Below, piece by piece: positions 26,208 to 35,957 of a stretch of 64,000 nucleotides of DNA. The notes beneath the pieces are model-generated. The model saw only the letters and a list, made by a program, of their open reading frames with translations. It had not been told where the DNA came from and searched no databases. The position numbers and the translations under genes are program-made. This stretch comes from Candidatus Pedobacter colombiensis (GTDB lineage: Bacteria; Bacteroidota; Bacteroidia; Sphingobacteriales; Sphingobacteriaceae): positions 2,480,001 to 2,544,000 of the forward strand of contig CP119313.1 in assembly GCA_029202485.1 (NCBI GenBank), in the 5' to 3' direction. Each line of letters begins with the position of its first letter. The stretch's first letter is position 1.

Positions 26208-26885
26208 TCAACTTTTAACTAAAGTTTGAATACCAGAAATGGCAATCTGGAGTCCAACACAGAAAATTAAGAATGCAGTAATCCTATTCACAATTTTCTC
26301 TCCGTTACTTCCCAGATAATTGATGATTCTTTTGGTATTTAGAAAAAATACGTAAACCAAAAAACACATGAAAAGAATAGCCAGTAAAATAGCCCCTATA
26401 TTCATCAAATAATTACGCATACTACTTGACGCACTATGAGCACTTAGTGTAAATAAAACTGAAATCGTCCCTGCGCCGGTAGTCACCGGAAAGGTTAGCG
26501 GATAAAACAATTTCCCTTCCAAGTGGCGATATTCGGACTTCATTTTTTTTAGCGCATTCTCCTCTTTGGCCTCTTCCTGTTGTGTATCATCACTTGACAG
26601 GAACTCCCAGCCCATTTTACAGATCATAATTCCACCAGCAAGTTGTATTACCGGAATGGAGATTCCAAAGAGCTCCAGGATATAGTGACCACCAAACAAG
26701 GAAACCGTACAAATGCAAAAAGCATAAAAGGTAATCTTCCGAACCGCCAATTTTTTTTCTTCATTACTCAATTCGGCAAAATATGGACTTACAATGAAGG
26801 CAGAACCTATCGGGTTAACTACGGGAAATAATGCAATAACCCCTATAAACAACAAGTGTATAAAAGAATGAAGTGTTTCGGTCAT
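26208..26885 (-). CDS. MarC-family integral membrane protein
   Basis: 225 residues from ATG 26885 (MTETLHSFIHLL). The longer frame from 26912 adds 9 residues. It has six predicted helices with the family signatures ALFPVVNPIGSAFI, GISIPVIQLAGGIMI and YPLTFPVTTGAGTISVLFTL. A central hydrophilic loop (SSDDTQQEEAKEENALKKMK) is longer than the core of the family. MarC proteins were once linked to multiple antibiotic resistance, a role that was later disproved, and the transported substrate is uncertain. Confidence 0.88.
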   Translation of the reverse strand: MTETLHSFIHLLFIGVIALFPVVNPIGSAFIVSPYFAELSNEEKKLAVRKITFYAFCICTVSLFGGHYILELFGISIPVIQLAGGIMICKMGWEFLSSDDTQQEEAKEENALKKMKSEYRHLEGKLFYPLTFPVTTGAGTISVLFTLSAHSASSSMRNYLMNIGAILLAILFMCFLVYVFFLNTKRIINYLGSNGEKIVNRITAFLIFCVGLQIAISGIQTLVKS

Positions 26886-26997
26886 AATTCCTAAGATAAA
26901 AATTTCCACCAAGATTGAAGATAAAATTCACAATCAAGATTCAAACAATCAGTGATCATCCGTGTTCAACATATAGAATACCTAAAGAAAAACTACT

Positions 26998-27231
26998 ATG
27001 GAAACCAAAGAAAATATGATTGATCCTGCAATTACCGCAGAGGTAGATGAGCTGTATCCTGTCTTCCATCAGTTAGCTCCCCCAATTGACCCGGAAGACG
27101 ATCAAGACGAAGAAGATGATGAGGATGAGGACCAGTTCCCCGCAGAAGAAGATTTGGAAGAGGATGACTTTGATCAGAATGATGACGATGATGAAGATGA
27201 TGACTTCTATCTTAATGTTGATGATCTTTAA
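26998..27231 (+). CDS. Hyperacidic small protein
   Basis: 77 residues, of which 37 are Asp or Glu against one Lys and no Arg. The first 30 residues are ordinary (MIDPAITAEVDELYPVFHQL); the rest is a nearly continuous acidic tract (EDDQDEEDDEDEDQ, NDDDDEDDDFY) ending in LNVDDL. It is probably disordered. No family recognised; a charge-based role such as DNA mimicry, cation binding or chaperoning is only a guess. It is followed after 24 bp by a second acidic gene. Confidence 0.6.
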   Translation: METKENMIDPAITAEVDELYPVFHQLAPPIDPEDDQDEEDDEDEDQFPAEEDLEEDDFDQNDDDDEDDDFYLNVDDL

Positions 27232-27255
27232 ATGCCTATTTAGAAATTATACAGT

Positions 27256-27504
27256 ATGGAAACGAATGAACAAAATCAACAGGACGCAGATAATTTACTG
27301 ATTATTAAATCAGAACTGGATAATAATAAGCCTGAAAAACCAATCGATGAAGAAGTTAATCATGGATACAATTCTGCAGATGATACGGGAAATACCAACG
27401 AAGATTTAGATTTGAATCCAGATGATGACCCGAATACCAATTTAGATGAAACAGACCTGGATACCTTGAATAATCAGGATCTAAATGGAGAGGAAAGCTC
27501 GTAG
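27256..27504 (+). CDS. Acidic, Asn-rich small protein
   Basis: 82 residues with 25 Asp/Glu, 3 Lys and no Arg, and with many Asn and Gln. It has low complexity throughout (EDLDLNPDDDPNTNLDETDL) and is probably disordered. It shares the N-terminal MET(K/N)E start with the preceding protein and is 24 bp downstream of it, so the two look like a co-transcribed, perhaps duplicated, pair. Function unknown. Confidence 0.55.
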   Translation: METNEQNQQDADNLLIIKSELDNNKPEKPIDEEVNHGYNSADDTGNTNEDLDLNPDDDPNTNLDETDLDTLNNQDLNGEESS

Positions 27505-27523
27505 ATGGCTCAACATCTCGATT

Positions 27524-27754
27524 TTACAACCGATACCTCAATTTGATATTTCTTCCTATAGCTTTAAGCAATCCAGGATCATCACTTGCATCTGCATTTT
27601 CATCATCCCAGTCCCCCTTTAAATTGCGGACAAGTTGATACTCCCTACCATTGAGGTTAATCTGGATTGCAGTGGTCTCTTTTGTTATTCCCTTCGTGAT
27701 AATAACGTAGGTATAGTCCTTTTCATCAAAGGTGATGCGCATGGGTAAACTCAT
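27524..27754 (-). CDS. Small protein of unknown function
   Basis: 76 residues, start ATG 27754 (ATG 27742, MRITFDEKDY, also possible). It has alternating short strands (YTYVIITKGITKETTAIQIN, YQLVRNLKGDW) and a basic C-terminus (KAIGRNIKLRYRL). No family recognised. It is convergent with the acidic pair, 19 bp apart. Confidence 0.5.
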   Translation of the reverse strand: MSLPMRITFDEKDYTYVIITKGITKETTAIQINLNGREYQLVRNLKGDWDDENADASDDPGLLKAIGRNIKLRYRL

Positions 27755-27849
27755 AATGCTGATATAGCGTTGGAAATAAACTTTTATTGTGTGCGGTTAT
27801 CAAAACTTTTTTATTTATAATGATGTCTTTTATAAAATAGAACTGATTT

Positions 27850-28401
27850 ATGAGAAATGTAATCTATGGTATCAATCTGACTCCAGATGGTTGCTGCGAC
27901 CATACCAAATTTAGTGGCAGCGAAGAGATTCACGAGTATTTTACGGACCTCATGAGGGACGTTGACCTGATCATCTACGGACGTAAGACCTATCAGTTGA
28001 TGGTTCCTTATTGGCCTGAGGTCGCAAAAAAACAGTCCGGAACGAAAACAGTGAACGAATTTGCGCAAACATTTGACGCCATTGACAAAGTTGTATTTTC
28101 CAAATCATTAGACACTGTTGAAGGAAATACAAGGCTTATTCGTGCGAATCTCACTGAAGAAGTACTGAAACTGAAACAGAAACCAGGCAAAAAAATTTCA
28201 ATTGGGGGTGTAAGCCTGCCTTCGGAATTGATAGCGCTTGGCCTTGTTGACGAATTTTATTTTGTCATTCATCCCGTCATTGTCGGCCAAGGAAGAAGAT
28301 TATTTGATGAGACAGGTCTTCAGGAGCCGCTAAACTTAAAACTAGTGGACTCGAAGGTGCTTAAATCAGGGTGTGTAGCGCTTCATTACTTGAAACAGTA
28401 A
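27850..28401 (+). CDS. RibD C-terminal/dihydrofolate reductase-like protein
   Basis: 183 residues with the RibD_C fold: MRNVIYGINLTPDGCCDHTK at the N-terminus, DLIIYGRKTYQLM for the nucleotide-binding region, then KKISIGGVSLPSELIALGLVDEF and HPVIVGQGRRLFDE. It is related to the NADPH-dependent reductase domain of RibD and to DHFR, but stand-alone proteins of this group are mostly uncharacterised. It is monocistronic as far as can be seen. Confidence 0.85.
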   Translation: MRNVIYGINLTPDGCCDHTKFSGSEEIHEYFTDLMRDVDLIIYGRKTYQLMVPYWPEVAKKQSGTKTVNEFAQTFDAIDKVVFSKSLDTVEGNTRLIRANLTEEVLKLKQKPGKKISIGGVSLPSELIALGLVDEFYFVIHPVIVGQGRRLFDETGLQEPLNLKLVDSKVLKSGCVALHYLKQ

Positions 28402-28480
28402 TAAAAAACCGGGACAACTACAAATCATTTTTTTACTTATTTTTAGTAGTTGTTTCTGTTCAATAAAACCTACTCTGATT

Positions 28481-30205
28481 ATGAAAAATATTTCTCTTCT
28501 CCTGGTTTTCATTTTTCTTCTGTCCTGCCGTGGCAGTAATTCACAAAAAGAATCCCAGGCAGGCAAAACACAGGTAAGTCTCTGCTACAGTCCAGCCACA
28601 AATGACAAAGCCTGGTATAGTTCTGATCGCAAGGCTCCTATACTGAAGGGACTTAAGGGAATTGACTTTAAAATTTCAACCACCAATAAGGAAGTACAGC
28701 ATTATTTTAATCAGGGAATGATGCTGGCCTATGGATTTAATCATGCAGAGGCTGCAAGATCGTTTCATGAAGCGATCAGGTTGGATTCGGCATGTGCTAT
28801 GGCTTACTGGGGATTTGCCTATGTGTTGGGACCTAATTACAACGGTGGTATGGAAAAAGATAATTTTCAGCGAGCATACGATGCAGCCCTTAAGGCACAG
28901 CGACTTTCTTATAACTGTACACCCAAAGAAAAAGCGTTGATAACAGCATTAGCTACCCGATATGCTGCGCAACCACCCACCGATCGTAAACCCCTTGACA
29001 TAGCTTATTCGAAGGCCATGAAAAAAGTATACAGCCAATATTCTTCCGATCCAGATGTTGGAGCGCTGTTCGCAGAATCATTAATGAATCTTCATCCCTG
29101 GGATCTGTATCAAAAGAAAACAAGAGCACCACAGCCCTGGACGGCTGAACTCGTAGCGGTACTGGAGCATCTCATAAAGATCAATCCCCACCATCCAGGC
29201 GCACACCATTTTTATATTCATGCGATAGAAGCTTCCACTACTCCTGAAAAGGCATTGGCAAGCGCCCGGTTATTAGACACACTGGTGCCCGGCGCCGGGC
29301 ACCTTGTACATATGCCTTCTCATATTTACATCCGTACCGGCGATTATCATTTGGGTTCTCTATCTAATACCAATGCTGTAAAAACGGACAGTATTTACAG
29401 CACTGCCTGCCATGCACAGGGTGTATATCCACTGGCCTATTATCCGCACAACTATCATTTTCTAGCTGCCACTGCTACACTGGAAGGAAATTCTTCATTG
29501 GCATGGCAGGCTGCTTTGCAAGTTCAAAAACATACTGCCAAAGAGATTATGCGGCAACCCGAATGGGGAACCTTGCAGCATTATTATACCATCCCTTACT
29601 ATGTGGCGGTAAAACTAGGTATGTGGGACACTGTACTTACCCTGCCTCCACCTCCCCAAGACCTGGTTTATCCACAGGCCATCTGGCACTATGCCAGAGG
29701 TATGGCTTATCTGGGCAAACAGGATATAAGCAATGCAAAGAAAGAAATGAAGGCCCTTTCCACCCTCAGTGTCGACACTACATTGCAAGGCTTAACTGTA
29801 TGGGATATCAATTCTATGGCTGACCTGGTAAAAATCGCACTTAATGTAGTGCATGCAGGTGTGGCCGTAAAACAAAAACAAACAGACCAAGCAATCAACT
29901 CACTCAAAAAAGCTATCATTCTTGAAGACAATCTCAATTACAATGAACCACCCGATTGGTTCTTCTCTGTTAGACACTACCTGGGTGCAGTATTGCTCAA
30001 TACAGGCAAATACAGCGAAGCTGAGAAAATATATATTCAAGATTTACAAACCTGGAAAAACAACGGCTGGGCACTTAAAGGATTATATCAATCTCTGTTA
30101 AAACAAAACAAAAACAACGAGGCAGAGAAAATAAAAAAAGCTTTTGATAGCGCATGGCAATATGCAGACTTTACACTTACTTCTTCATCTGAAATAATGA
30201 AATAA
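28481..30205 (+). CDS. TPR-repeat lipoprotein
   Basis: 574 residues with a lipoprotein signal (LLVFIFLLSCRGSN, Cys at residue 16). Tetratricopeptide-like helix pairs start with VQHYFNQGMMLAYGFNHAEA and recur along the protein (for example ACAMAYWGFAYVLGPNYN, then WHYARGMAYLGKQDISNAKK and AVLLNTGKYSEAEKIYIQDL). Probably anchored in the outer membrane or periplasm as a scaffold. The central segments with HPGAHHFYIHAIEAS and GHLVHMPSHIYIRTGDY are conserved in a Bacteroidota/proteobacterial TPR family without known function. Confidence 0.75.
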   Translation: MKNISLLLVFIFLLSCRGSNSQKESQAGKTQVSLCYSPATNDKAWYSSDRKAPILKGLKGIDFKISTTNKEVQHYFNQGMMLAYGFNHAEAARSFHEAIRLDSACAMAYWGFAYVLGPNYNGGMEKDNFQRAYDAALKAQRLSYNCTPKEKALITALATRYAAQPPTDRKPLDIAYSKAMKKVYSQYSSDPDVGALFAESLMNLHPWDLYQKKTRAPQPWTAELVAVLEHLIKINPHHPGAHHFYIHAIEASTTPEKALASARLLDTLVPGAGHLVHMPSHIYIRTGDYHLGSLSNTNAVKTDSIYSTACHAQGVYPLAYYPHNYHFLAATATLEGNSSLAWQAALQVQKHTAKEIMRQPEWGTLQHYYTIPYYVAVKLGMWDTVLTLPPPPQDLVYPQAIWHYARGMAYLGKQDISNAKKEMKALSTLSVDTTLQGLTVWDINSMADLVKIALNVVHAGVAVKQKQTDQAINSLKKAIILEDNLNYNEPPDWFFSVRHYLGAVLLNTGKYSEAEKIYIQDLQTWKNNGWALKGLYQSLLKQNKNNEAEKIKKAFDSAWQYADFTLTSSSEIMK

Positions 30206-30223
30206 AATACTGTAAAGCATAAA

Positions 30224-31453
30224 TTAATCCGGATATAAAAGATACTTTGCCCGTATAGCCTTAAACTTTTGTAATCCCGGTTCCCAGCTTTTTCTGATGT
30301 CCCTTTCCGATACTCCTGCTATGATCTGTTTTCTCAATTGATCAGTACCTGTGCGCAAATCAAAAGCTGATATATCTTGATTCGCTCTTCCGGGAGTAAA
30401 GAAATTAGCTTTATTCGGATAGGCATTGTATAATTCAATTAACAACGATAAATTAATTTGGCGGCTCTTCCGAAGCTTGTTAATATCATAATTACGAAGA
30501 TCAAGACCATAGCAGACAGAGTCTTTGTGACGTGGTCTCTCACTCATTCCGGGAATACTTACCGGTTTGTATGAAAATGAATACTTGCCTTTCAATGCGG
30601 GTGCTCCCAATATAGTAAATGGCATATAAGTTCCCCGGCCTTCATTGATAGCCGTTCCTTCAAACATACATAAGCTCGGGAAAAGCATCACAGCTTGCTG
30701 TGTATTTAAATTCGGCGAAGGATGTATCGGTAATACATAAGGCATGTCACGACCATAGTTCGCAACTTTTATAATGTTTATTTTGCATTGTTTTTTCAAA
30801 TATCCTTCACCGTTAAGGTATTGTGCAAATTCACCGATTGTCATACCATGAGTCATGGGTGTATAATGGATTCCTATGGCAGATTTAAATTTATCATCAG
30901 TCATTACCGGCCCGTCTACTACATATGCGTTAGGATTAGGCCTGTCAAGAATTAACAGCTCTTTGTTGTTTTCTGCACAGGCTTCCATCACATACTCCAG
31001 CGTATTGATATTGGTATAATAGCGGCAGCCCACATCCTGAATATCAAAGACCATAAGGTCGATATCTGCCAGCTGTTCTTTTGTTGGCTTCTCATTTTTG
31101 CCATATAAAGAGATGATTGGAATGCCAGTTTTAGCATCTATCTCATTGCCCACCACAGCTCCATTACTGGCATTGCCTCTAAATCCATGCTCAGGTCCAA
31201 ACACTTTTACAACTTTAATTCCAAGGCTCACTAAACTGTCTACGCTGCTTTGTTTTCCAATTATGGAACTCTGATTTGCAACTAAGCCAATTCGTTTTCC
31301 TTTTAGATAAGGCAAATATTTTTCAGTCTGGTCGGCACCTGTGATAATTCCCGCCTTATTGGATGTACTTTGGTTTGACGATGCAATTTGTGCGGTACAT
31401 TTAATGTTAATCGCCAGAAGCGTTAAAAAGAGCATAGAAATAATTCTCATCAT
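30224..31453 (-). CDS. namZ: Exported DUF1343/NamZ-like exo-beta-N-acetylmuramidase
   Basis: 409 residues with an N-terminal signal peptide (ISMLFLTLLAINIKCTAQ). It matches the DUF1343 family: KGKRIGLVANQSSIIG, VKVFGPEHGFRGNASNG, DLMVFDIQDVGCRYYT, ILDRPNPN and EGTAINEGRGTYMPFTILG. The characterised member NamZ releases terminal MurNAc from peptidoglycan fragments, so this is probably a cell-wall recycling enzyme outside the cytoplasm. It converges with the TPR lipoprotein gene 18 bp apart. Confidence 0.85.
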   Translation of the reverse strand: MMRIISMLFLTLLAINIKCTAQIASSNQSTSNKAGIITGADQTEKYLPYLKGKRIGLVANQSSIIGKQSSVDSLVSLGIKVVKVFGPEHGFRGNASNGAVVGNEIDAKTGIPIISLYGKNEKPTKEQLADIDLMVFDIQDVGCRYYTNINTLEYVMEACAENNKELLILDRPNPNAYVVDGPVMTDDKFKSAIGIHYTPMTHGMTIGEFAQYLNGEGYLKKQCKINIIKVANYGRDMPYVLPIHPSPNLNTQQAVMLFPSLCMFEGTAINEGRGTYMPFTILGAPALKGKYSFSYKPVSIPGMSERPRHKDSVCYGLDLRNYDINKLRKSRQINLSLLIELYNAYPNKANFFTPGRANQDISAFDLRTGTDQLRKQIIAGVSERDIRKSWEPGLQKFKAIRAKYLLYPD

Positions 31454-31611
31454 TTTTAGAAGGTTATCGTATAATTTCCAGTATCTAATTTATTCTTTTT
31501 AACCGCGAATTCCCAACTATTTTTATTCTTATCAAGAGAAAAATGTAACGACTCTATTCCAATTTAAACTAATCAGAGTATAAATAAACATGGATCTGGG
31601 CCGACTCCTGA

Positions 31612-32043
31612 TCAGTATATGCTATCACCCCAGGCTGTTATTACTAATTTTCTTTCTCCTCCATAATCACGATGTTCACAAAGGTAAATCCCTTGCCACA
31701 TACCTAAAGCGAACTTTCCATTACTGATAGGCAAGCTTACTGAACTTCCCAAAAGAGAAGATTTTAAATGTGCGGGCATATCATCAGAACCTTCATAATC
31801 ATGTTCATAATCCGGATCATTTTCTGGTACAGCTTTATTAAAAAACATTTCAAAATCCTTCCTAACTGTTGGATCTGCATTTTCATTTATCGTGAGAGAA
31901 GCCGAAGTATGTTGGATAAACACCTGGCAAATCCCGACTTTAAGTATTTTAATTTCTGATAACGCGCTAAATACTTCATCAGTAATCAGATGAAAGCCCC
32001 TCTTTCTTGCTCTTAGTGTGATAGTTGTTTGAAAAATTTTCAT
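31612..32043 (-). CDS. yjbQ: YjbQ/UPF0047 family protein
   Basis: 143 residues, full length. The family signatures are complete: VFIQHTSASLTINENADPTV, then DMPAHLKSSLLGSSVSLPIS, MWQGIYLCEHRDYGGERKLV, with the cluster of His and Glu residues that forms the putative active site. Some members show thiamine phosphate synthase activity when overproduced; the physiological role is unclear. Single gene. Confidence 0.9.
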   Translation of the reverse strand: MKIFQTTITLRARKRGFHLITDEVFSALSEIKILKVGICQVFIQHTSASLTINENADPTVRKDFEMFFNKAVPENDPDYEHDYEGSDDMPAHLKSSLLGSSVSLPISNGKFALGMWQGIYLCEHRDYGGERKLVITAWGDSIY

Positions 32044-32156
32044 ACTTTAATTAGATTCAGCATAGCTTTTTATTACTGCATCCTACATAGAGCGGCGAAT
32101 TCTAGTATACATTGGTGTAAGATAAGAAAGAAATAATATTTTTTAATAGCTGCTAT

Positions 32157-32942
32157 TTAAATTACTGTTAGCTTTTTCAGCCGTTCTATTTGACTAAAAT
32201 CTGAAAGAATTAACGGCGAACCTTTCTTTACACACACATTGTGTTCAAAGTGAACTGCGATTGATCCATCTTCTGTAGATATTGTCCATCCGTCTTCCTC
32301 TGTATAAATATCACGGCTGCCCATTGTAATCATGGGCTCAATAGCTAATACCATGTTTTCCGTTAACTTTTTACCACTTCCTTTTCTCCCGTAATTTGGT
32401 ATTTGGGGATCTTCATGCATTTCCCGACCTACACCATGTCCTACCATCTCACGAACCACTCCATACCCATGTCTGCCATTTGTATAATTTTCAATCGCGT
32501 ATCCAATATCACCGGTACGCTTTCCTACAACGGCCTGTTCTATTCCAAGGTAAAGGGACTCTTTGGTTACTCTAACAAGTTCTAATACTTTTGCAGAAAC
32601 CTCACCTAAAATAAATGTATAGGCATGATCTCCGTGGAATCCATTTTTACTGACAACTGTATCAATTGTAACAATATCTCCTTCCTTTAATACATATTGT
32701 CCCGGAAAACCATGAACAACCTGTTCATTTACTGAAATACATAAGGCGTAAGGAAAACCATGGTAACCTTTGCAAGATGGTATCGCGCCATTATCCCTTA
32801 TAAAAGTTTCTGCCATTATATCGAGTGACAATGTGGTGATACCCGGTTTAAGAATTTTTGCAACCTCTGTAATTGTAGCACTTACCAATAAACAACTTTC
32901 GCGTTGAATTTCAACTTCTTCATTCGTTTTATAAATATTCAT
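32157..32942 (-). CDS. map: Type I methionine aminopeptidase
   Basis: 261 residues. The five metal ligands are recognisable: Asp in VTIDTVVSKNG, Asp in FHGDHAYTF, His in GHGVGREMHEDPQIPNYG, Glu in LAIEPMITMGS and Glu in VHFEHNVCVKKG. It removes the N-terminal Met from nascent proteins. It is usually found in the ribosomal spc operon; this separate copy may be a second, stand-alone enzyme. It is divergent from the S9 peptidase gene. Confidence 0.93.
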   Translation of the reverse strand: MNIYKTNEEVEIQRESCLLVSATITEVAKILKPGITTLSLDIMAETFIRDNGAIPSCKGYHGFPYALCISVNEQVVHGFPGQYVLKEGDIVTIDTVVSKNGFHGDHAYTFILGEVSAKVLELVRVTKESLYLGIEQAVVGKRTGDIGYAIENYTNGRHGYGVVREMVGHGVGREMHEDPQIPNYGRKGSGKKLTENMVLAIEPMITMGSRDIYTEEDGWTISTEDGSIAVHFEHNVCVKKGSPLILSDFSQIERLKKLTVI

Positions 32943-33006
32943 TATCCTACGTACATAATTTTTTAAAGCCTAAACGATATAAATACGCCTATGCATCTAC
33001 CTTTTG

Positions 33007-33014
33007 CAAAGATA
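33007..33014 (-). promoter_or_regulatory. -7 box of the map promoter
   Basis: Minus-strand TATCTTTG fits TAnnTTTG. The transcript would start near 33004, about 62 bases before the map ATG. The same divergent region should also hold the promoter of the S9 peptidase on the plus strand, where only an imperfect TACCTTTT is present. Confidence 0.4.
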
Positions 33015-33073
33015 AACATCTCGATTATAAAGAATATCACACATTTTTCAATTAAATGATACATTTTTGTAGG

Positions 33074-35104
33074 ATGAAAAAGATATCACTCCTCCTTTTA
33101 TTAATGGTGCCGATCATCATGTTCGGTCAGGGAAAAAATGTGATGACACCGGAATTACTCTGGTCGTTAGGTAAAGTAGCAACTTTAGGCAGCAGCCCTG
33201 ATGGTAAAACACTTTTCTATAAAATAGGTAAAACTGATTTGATCACTGAAAAAACAAGCAACGAATACTTCCTTCTGAATCTTGACAATAGTCAGCAAAC
33301 AAAGACCGATCTATTGGGTGACAAGACTTTCGTGCAATGGGATAAAAACGGCATTTATGCCACAAAAGGAGCAGAACTTTTCTTAAGTGCTGATAACGGG
33401 AAGACCTGGAAAACAGTCTCAGCACAATTGCAGGATGCTGAAAATGTAGTTGTTTCTCCTGATGGTTTATGGGTTGCATTTTCTAAAACGATCAGTTTCT
33501 CTAAAATTTTAGGTAAAGAAATCTATAATGACGTCCCAAACAGTACCGCACAGGTTTATACCGATTTGAACATTCGTCATTGGGACACTTGGAATGAAGG
33601 GAAAGTTTCCCATGTTTTCATTGCCAGCATCAATAATCCAGGTATGCCCATTCGCGACCTCTTACAGGATGAACCTTATGATGCTCCTCAGAAACCATTT
33701 GGTGGCGCAGAAGATTTCATCTTTAGTCCCGACAGTAAAACTATCCTATACGTTTGTAAAAAGAAAGTAGGTAAAGCCTATGCCCTAAGCACCAACACGG
33801 ATATCTATGCTTATCATATAGAAGATGCAAAAACGACTAACATTACCGAAGGTATGATGGGCTATGATGTGGCTCCTGCTTTTAGCAAAGATGGTAAAAA
33901 GCTTGCCTGGTTAAGCATGAGACGCGATGGTTATGAATCAGATAAGAATGACATCGTGGTAATGGATTGGGCTAGCAAAGTTAAAATGAACGTTACTGCT
34001 GCATGGGACGAAACTGTTGATGGCGGCTTCTCATGGAGTACCAACAGCGACCATATTTTCTTTAATGCTGCAATTAAAGGAACAAAACAATTGTTTTCGC
34101 TGAAGGTTCCGGTAAACCTTATGGTTCGTATGTTGCCTCCGGTTACACAAATTACTAAAGGTACTTTTGACATTACAGGTATTCCTGCACAATATAGAAA
34201 TCAGTTAATCGTATCTCGTACAGATATGAATCATGCCACAGAATTATTCAATATCGATTTGAAGACTGCTAGTATGAAAGCCATTACGCATGCAAATGAT
34301 GCGAACTATGCGAATATTGCCATGAGTGATACTAAACTGCGCATGGTGAAAACGACTGATGGCAAAGAAATGGGTGTATGGGTAGTGTATCCACCAAACT
34401 TCGATCCTACTAAAAAATATCCGACATTATTGTATTGCCAAGGTGGCCCAGAATCTGCTTTAACCCAGTTTTATAGTGTGCGCTGGAATTTTCAATTGAT
34501 GGCTGCAAATGGTTATATTGTTGTTGCGCCCAATCGCCGTGGTATGCCAGGATGGGGCGTTGAATGGAATGAAGCTATCGCGAAAGATTGGGGTGGACAA
34601 CCCATGCAAGATTACCTTTCGGCTATTGATGACGTATCAAAAGAAAGCTATGTTGACAAAGACAGATTGGGTTGTGTAGGCGCAAGTTATGGTGGCTATA
34701 GCGTATATATGTTGGCTGGTATCCACAATAATCGTTTCAAAACCTTTATTGCCCATGATGGTTTGTTTGATATGAAAAGCTGGTACGGTACAACCGAAGA
34801 ATTATGGTTTGCTAATTTTGATTTAGGTGGTAATTATTGGAGCAATCCTGTGCCTAAAAGCTATACCGAATTCAACCCTTCTAATTATATCAGTAAATGG
34901 AATACACCAATAATGGTTATTCAGGGTGGTATAGATTTTCGTGTTCCTATTGAGCAAGGATTGGAAGCTTTTCAAGCTGCACAATTGAAAGGCATCAAAA
35001 GTAAATTATTATATCTGCCAAATGAGAATCACTGGGTATTACATGCACACAATGGACTGGTATGGCAAAGAGAATTTTTTAGTTGGCTGAAAGAAACCTT
35101 GTAG
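33074..35104 (+). CDS. Exported S9-family prolyl oligopeptidase/dipeptidyl peptidase
   Basis: 676 residues from ATG 33074 (MKKISLLLLLMVPIIMFGQ, a signal peptide). The longer frame adds 6 residues. A beta-propeller with TolB-like blades (for example FSPDSKTILYVCKKK and FSKDGKKLAWLSMRRDGYE) is followed by the alpha/beta hydrolase domain: catalytic Ser in GCVGASYGGYS, Asp in QGGIDFRVP and His in PNENHWV. It cleaves short peptides in the periplasm. Single gene. Confidence 0.93.
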   Translation: MKKISLLLLLMVPIIMFGQGKNVMTPELLWSLGKVATLGSSPDGKTLFYKIGKTDLITEKTSNEYFLLNLDNSQQTKTDLLGDKTFVQWDKNGIYATKGAELFLSADNGKTWKTVSAQLQDAENVVVSPDGLWVAFSKTISFSKILGKEIYNDVPNSTAQVYTDLNIRHWDTWNEGKVSHVFIASINNPGMPIRDLLQDEPYDAPQKPFGGAEDFIFSPDSKTILYVCKKKVGKAYALSTNTDIYAYHIEDAKTTNITEGMMGYDVAPAFSKDGKKLAWLSMRRDGYESDKNDIVVMDWASKVKMNVTAAWDETVDGGFSWSTNSDHIFFNAAIKGTKQLFSLKVPVNLMVRMLPPVTQITKGTFDITGIPAQYRNQLIVSRTDMNHATELFNIDLKTASMKAITHANDANYANIAMSDTKLRMVKTTDGKEMGVWVVYPPNFDPTKKYPTLLYCQGGPESALTQFYSVRWNFQLMAANGYIVVAPNRRGMPGWGVEWNEAIAKDWGGQPMQDYLSAIDDVSKESYVDKDRLGCVGASYGGYSVYMLAGIHNNRFKTFIAHDGLFDMKSWYGTTEELWFANFDLGGNYWSNPVPKSYTEFNPSNYISKWNTPIMVIQGGIDFRVPIEQGLEAFQAAQLKGIKSKLLYLPNENHWVLHAHNGLVWQREFFSWLKETL

Positions 35105-35113
35105 GGTTTATTA

Positions 35114-35695
35114 TTATTTACCCAGCCCCATTTGAGTCATATAGGTTTGATTGTCCCAAAAAAGGGATTCTTCTACCATGAGACCGTTTTTCCAATGGCC
35201 CACGGTGCACATGGGTATCGAAAAGGATTTACCTGTTGGCTGAATAAATTTACCGCCACCGATGGGCATGGGTTTGGTAAAGGTGCCGGTCATCACCCCT
35301 GTCACACAGGTCCATTCGCCACTACCAAATCTGATCGGATGTATTTTTATATTGGTATTGGGTGCATAAACGAACATAGCTTTCATATCTTCAATATGCC
35401 TTTCCAGACCAGTAGTATGATGACCGTCCGGCCAGTTAACAATAATGTCCTTTGAATGTGTTTCATGGAACCTGACCCACTGCTGCTGGCTAAAAACAAC
35501 AAAATCTAGAGTATCGAATTTCACAAGATGTTTGTTGACCGAATCGTTACCGGCAGTTAAATCCTTGATCTGCTTGCGAAGCGAATCAATAGTGCTTACA
35601 CTAGCCAATGTGTTTCCGCTGTTGCTGCAACTGTCTAAAATAAATAAGATTGTTAAGGCTGTTAATGTAATAACAATTAATGATCTTGTTTTCAT
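35114..35695 (-). CDS. SnoaL-like (NTF2-fold) lipoprotein
   Basis: 193 residues. Lipobox LDSC (residues 20-23) is followed by a linker and an NTF2/SnoaL-like domain: DFVVFSQQQWVRFHETHSKD, DIIVNWPDGHHTTGLERHIE and GEWTCVTGVMTGTFTKPM, ending in KNGLMVEESLFWDNQTYMTQ. It resembles predicted ester cyclases, whose substrates are mostly unknown. It converges with the S9 peptidase gene, 9 bp apart. Confidence 0.7.
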   Translation of the reverse strand: MKTRSLIVITLTALTILFILDSCSNSGNTLASVSTIDSLRKQIKDLTAGNDSVNKHLVKFDTLDFVVFSQQQWVRFHETHSKDIIVNWPDGHHTTGLERHIEDMKAMFVYAPNTNIKIHPIRFGSGEWTCVTGVMTGTFTKPMPIGGGKFIQPTGKSFSIPMCTVGHWKNGLMVEESLFWDNQTYMTQMGLGK

Positions 35696-35957
35696 TGTAT
35701 ATAATTTAAGATTAACAATTATGATAATCCATTACACTTGCAATCATCATTTCATGACGAAGGGCATAATTAGCACAAGAACAATTGTGTAAACTGATTG
35801 TTTTTAAATTTAAAAAAGAAAATTTTATATGTAGAAAGGGCTATAACATTTTAGTTATTGCTTAATCTTTGCCTACCCACCCTATAAGTGTAAAGTTATT
35901 TCTACTCTGTTTTGTAAGTTCTCAGGTAAATTGATAAAAATTACCGGTGTAAATTTA

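Noticed and set aside
27086..27301. Open frame rich in Met, Lys and Arg on the plus strand
   Set aside because: It is the shifted frame of the acidic GAT/GAA repeats of the hyperacidic gene; composition follows from that.
28414..28453. Inverted repeat ACAACTAC/GTAGTTGT
   Set aside because: The loop is 24 bases and there is no T run at a suitable place. Not called as a terminator.
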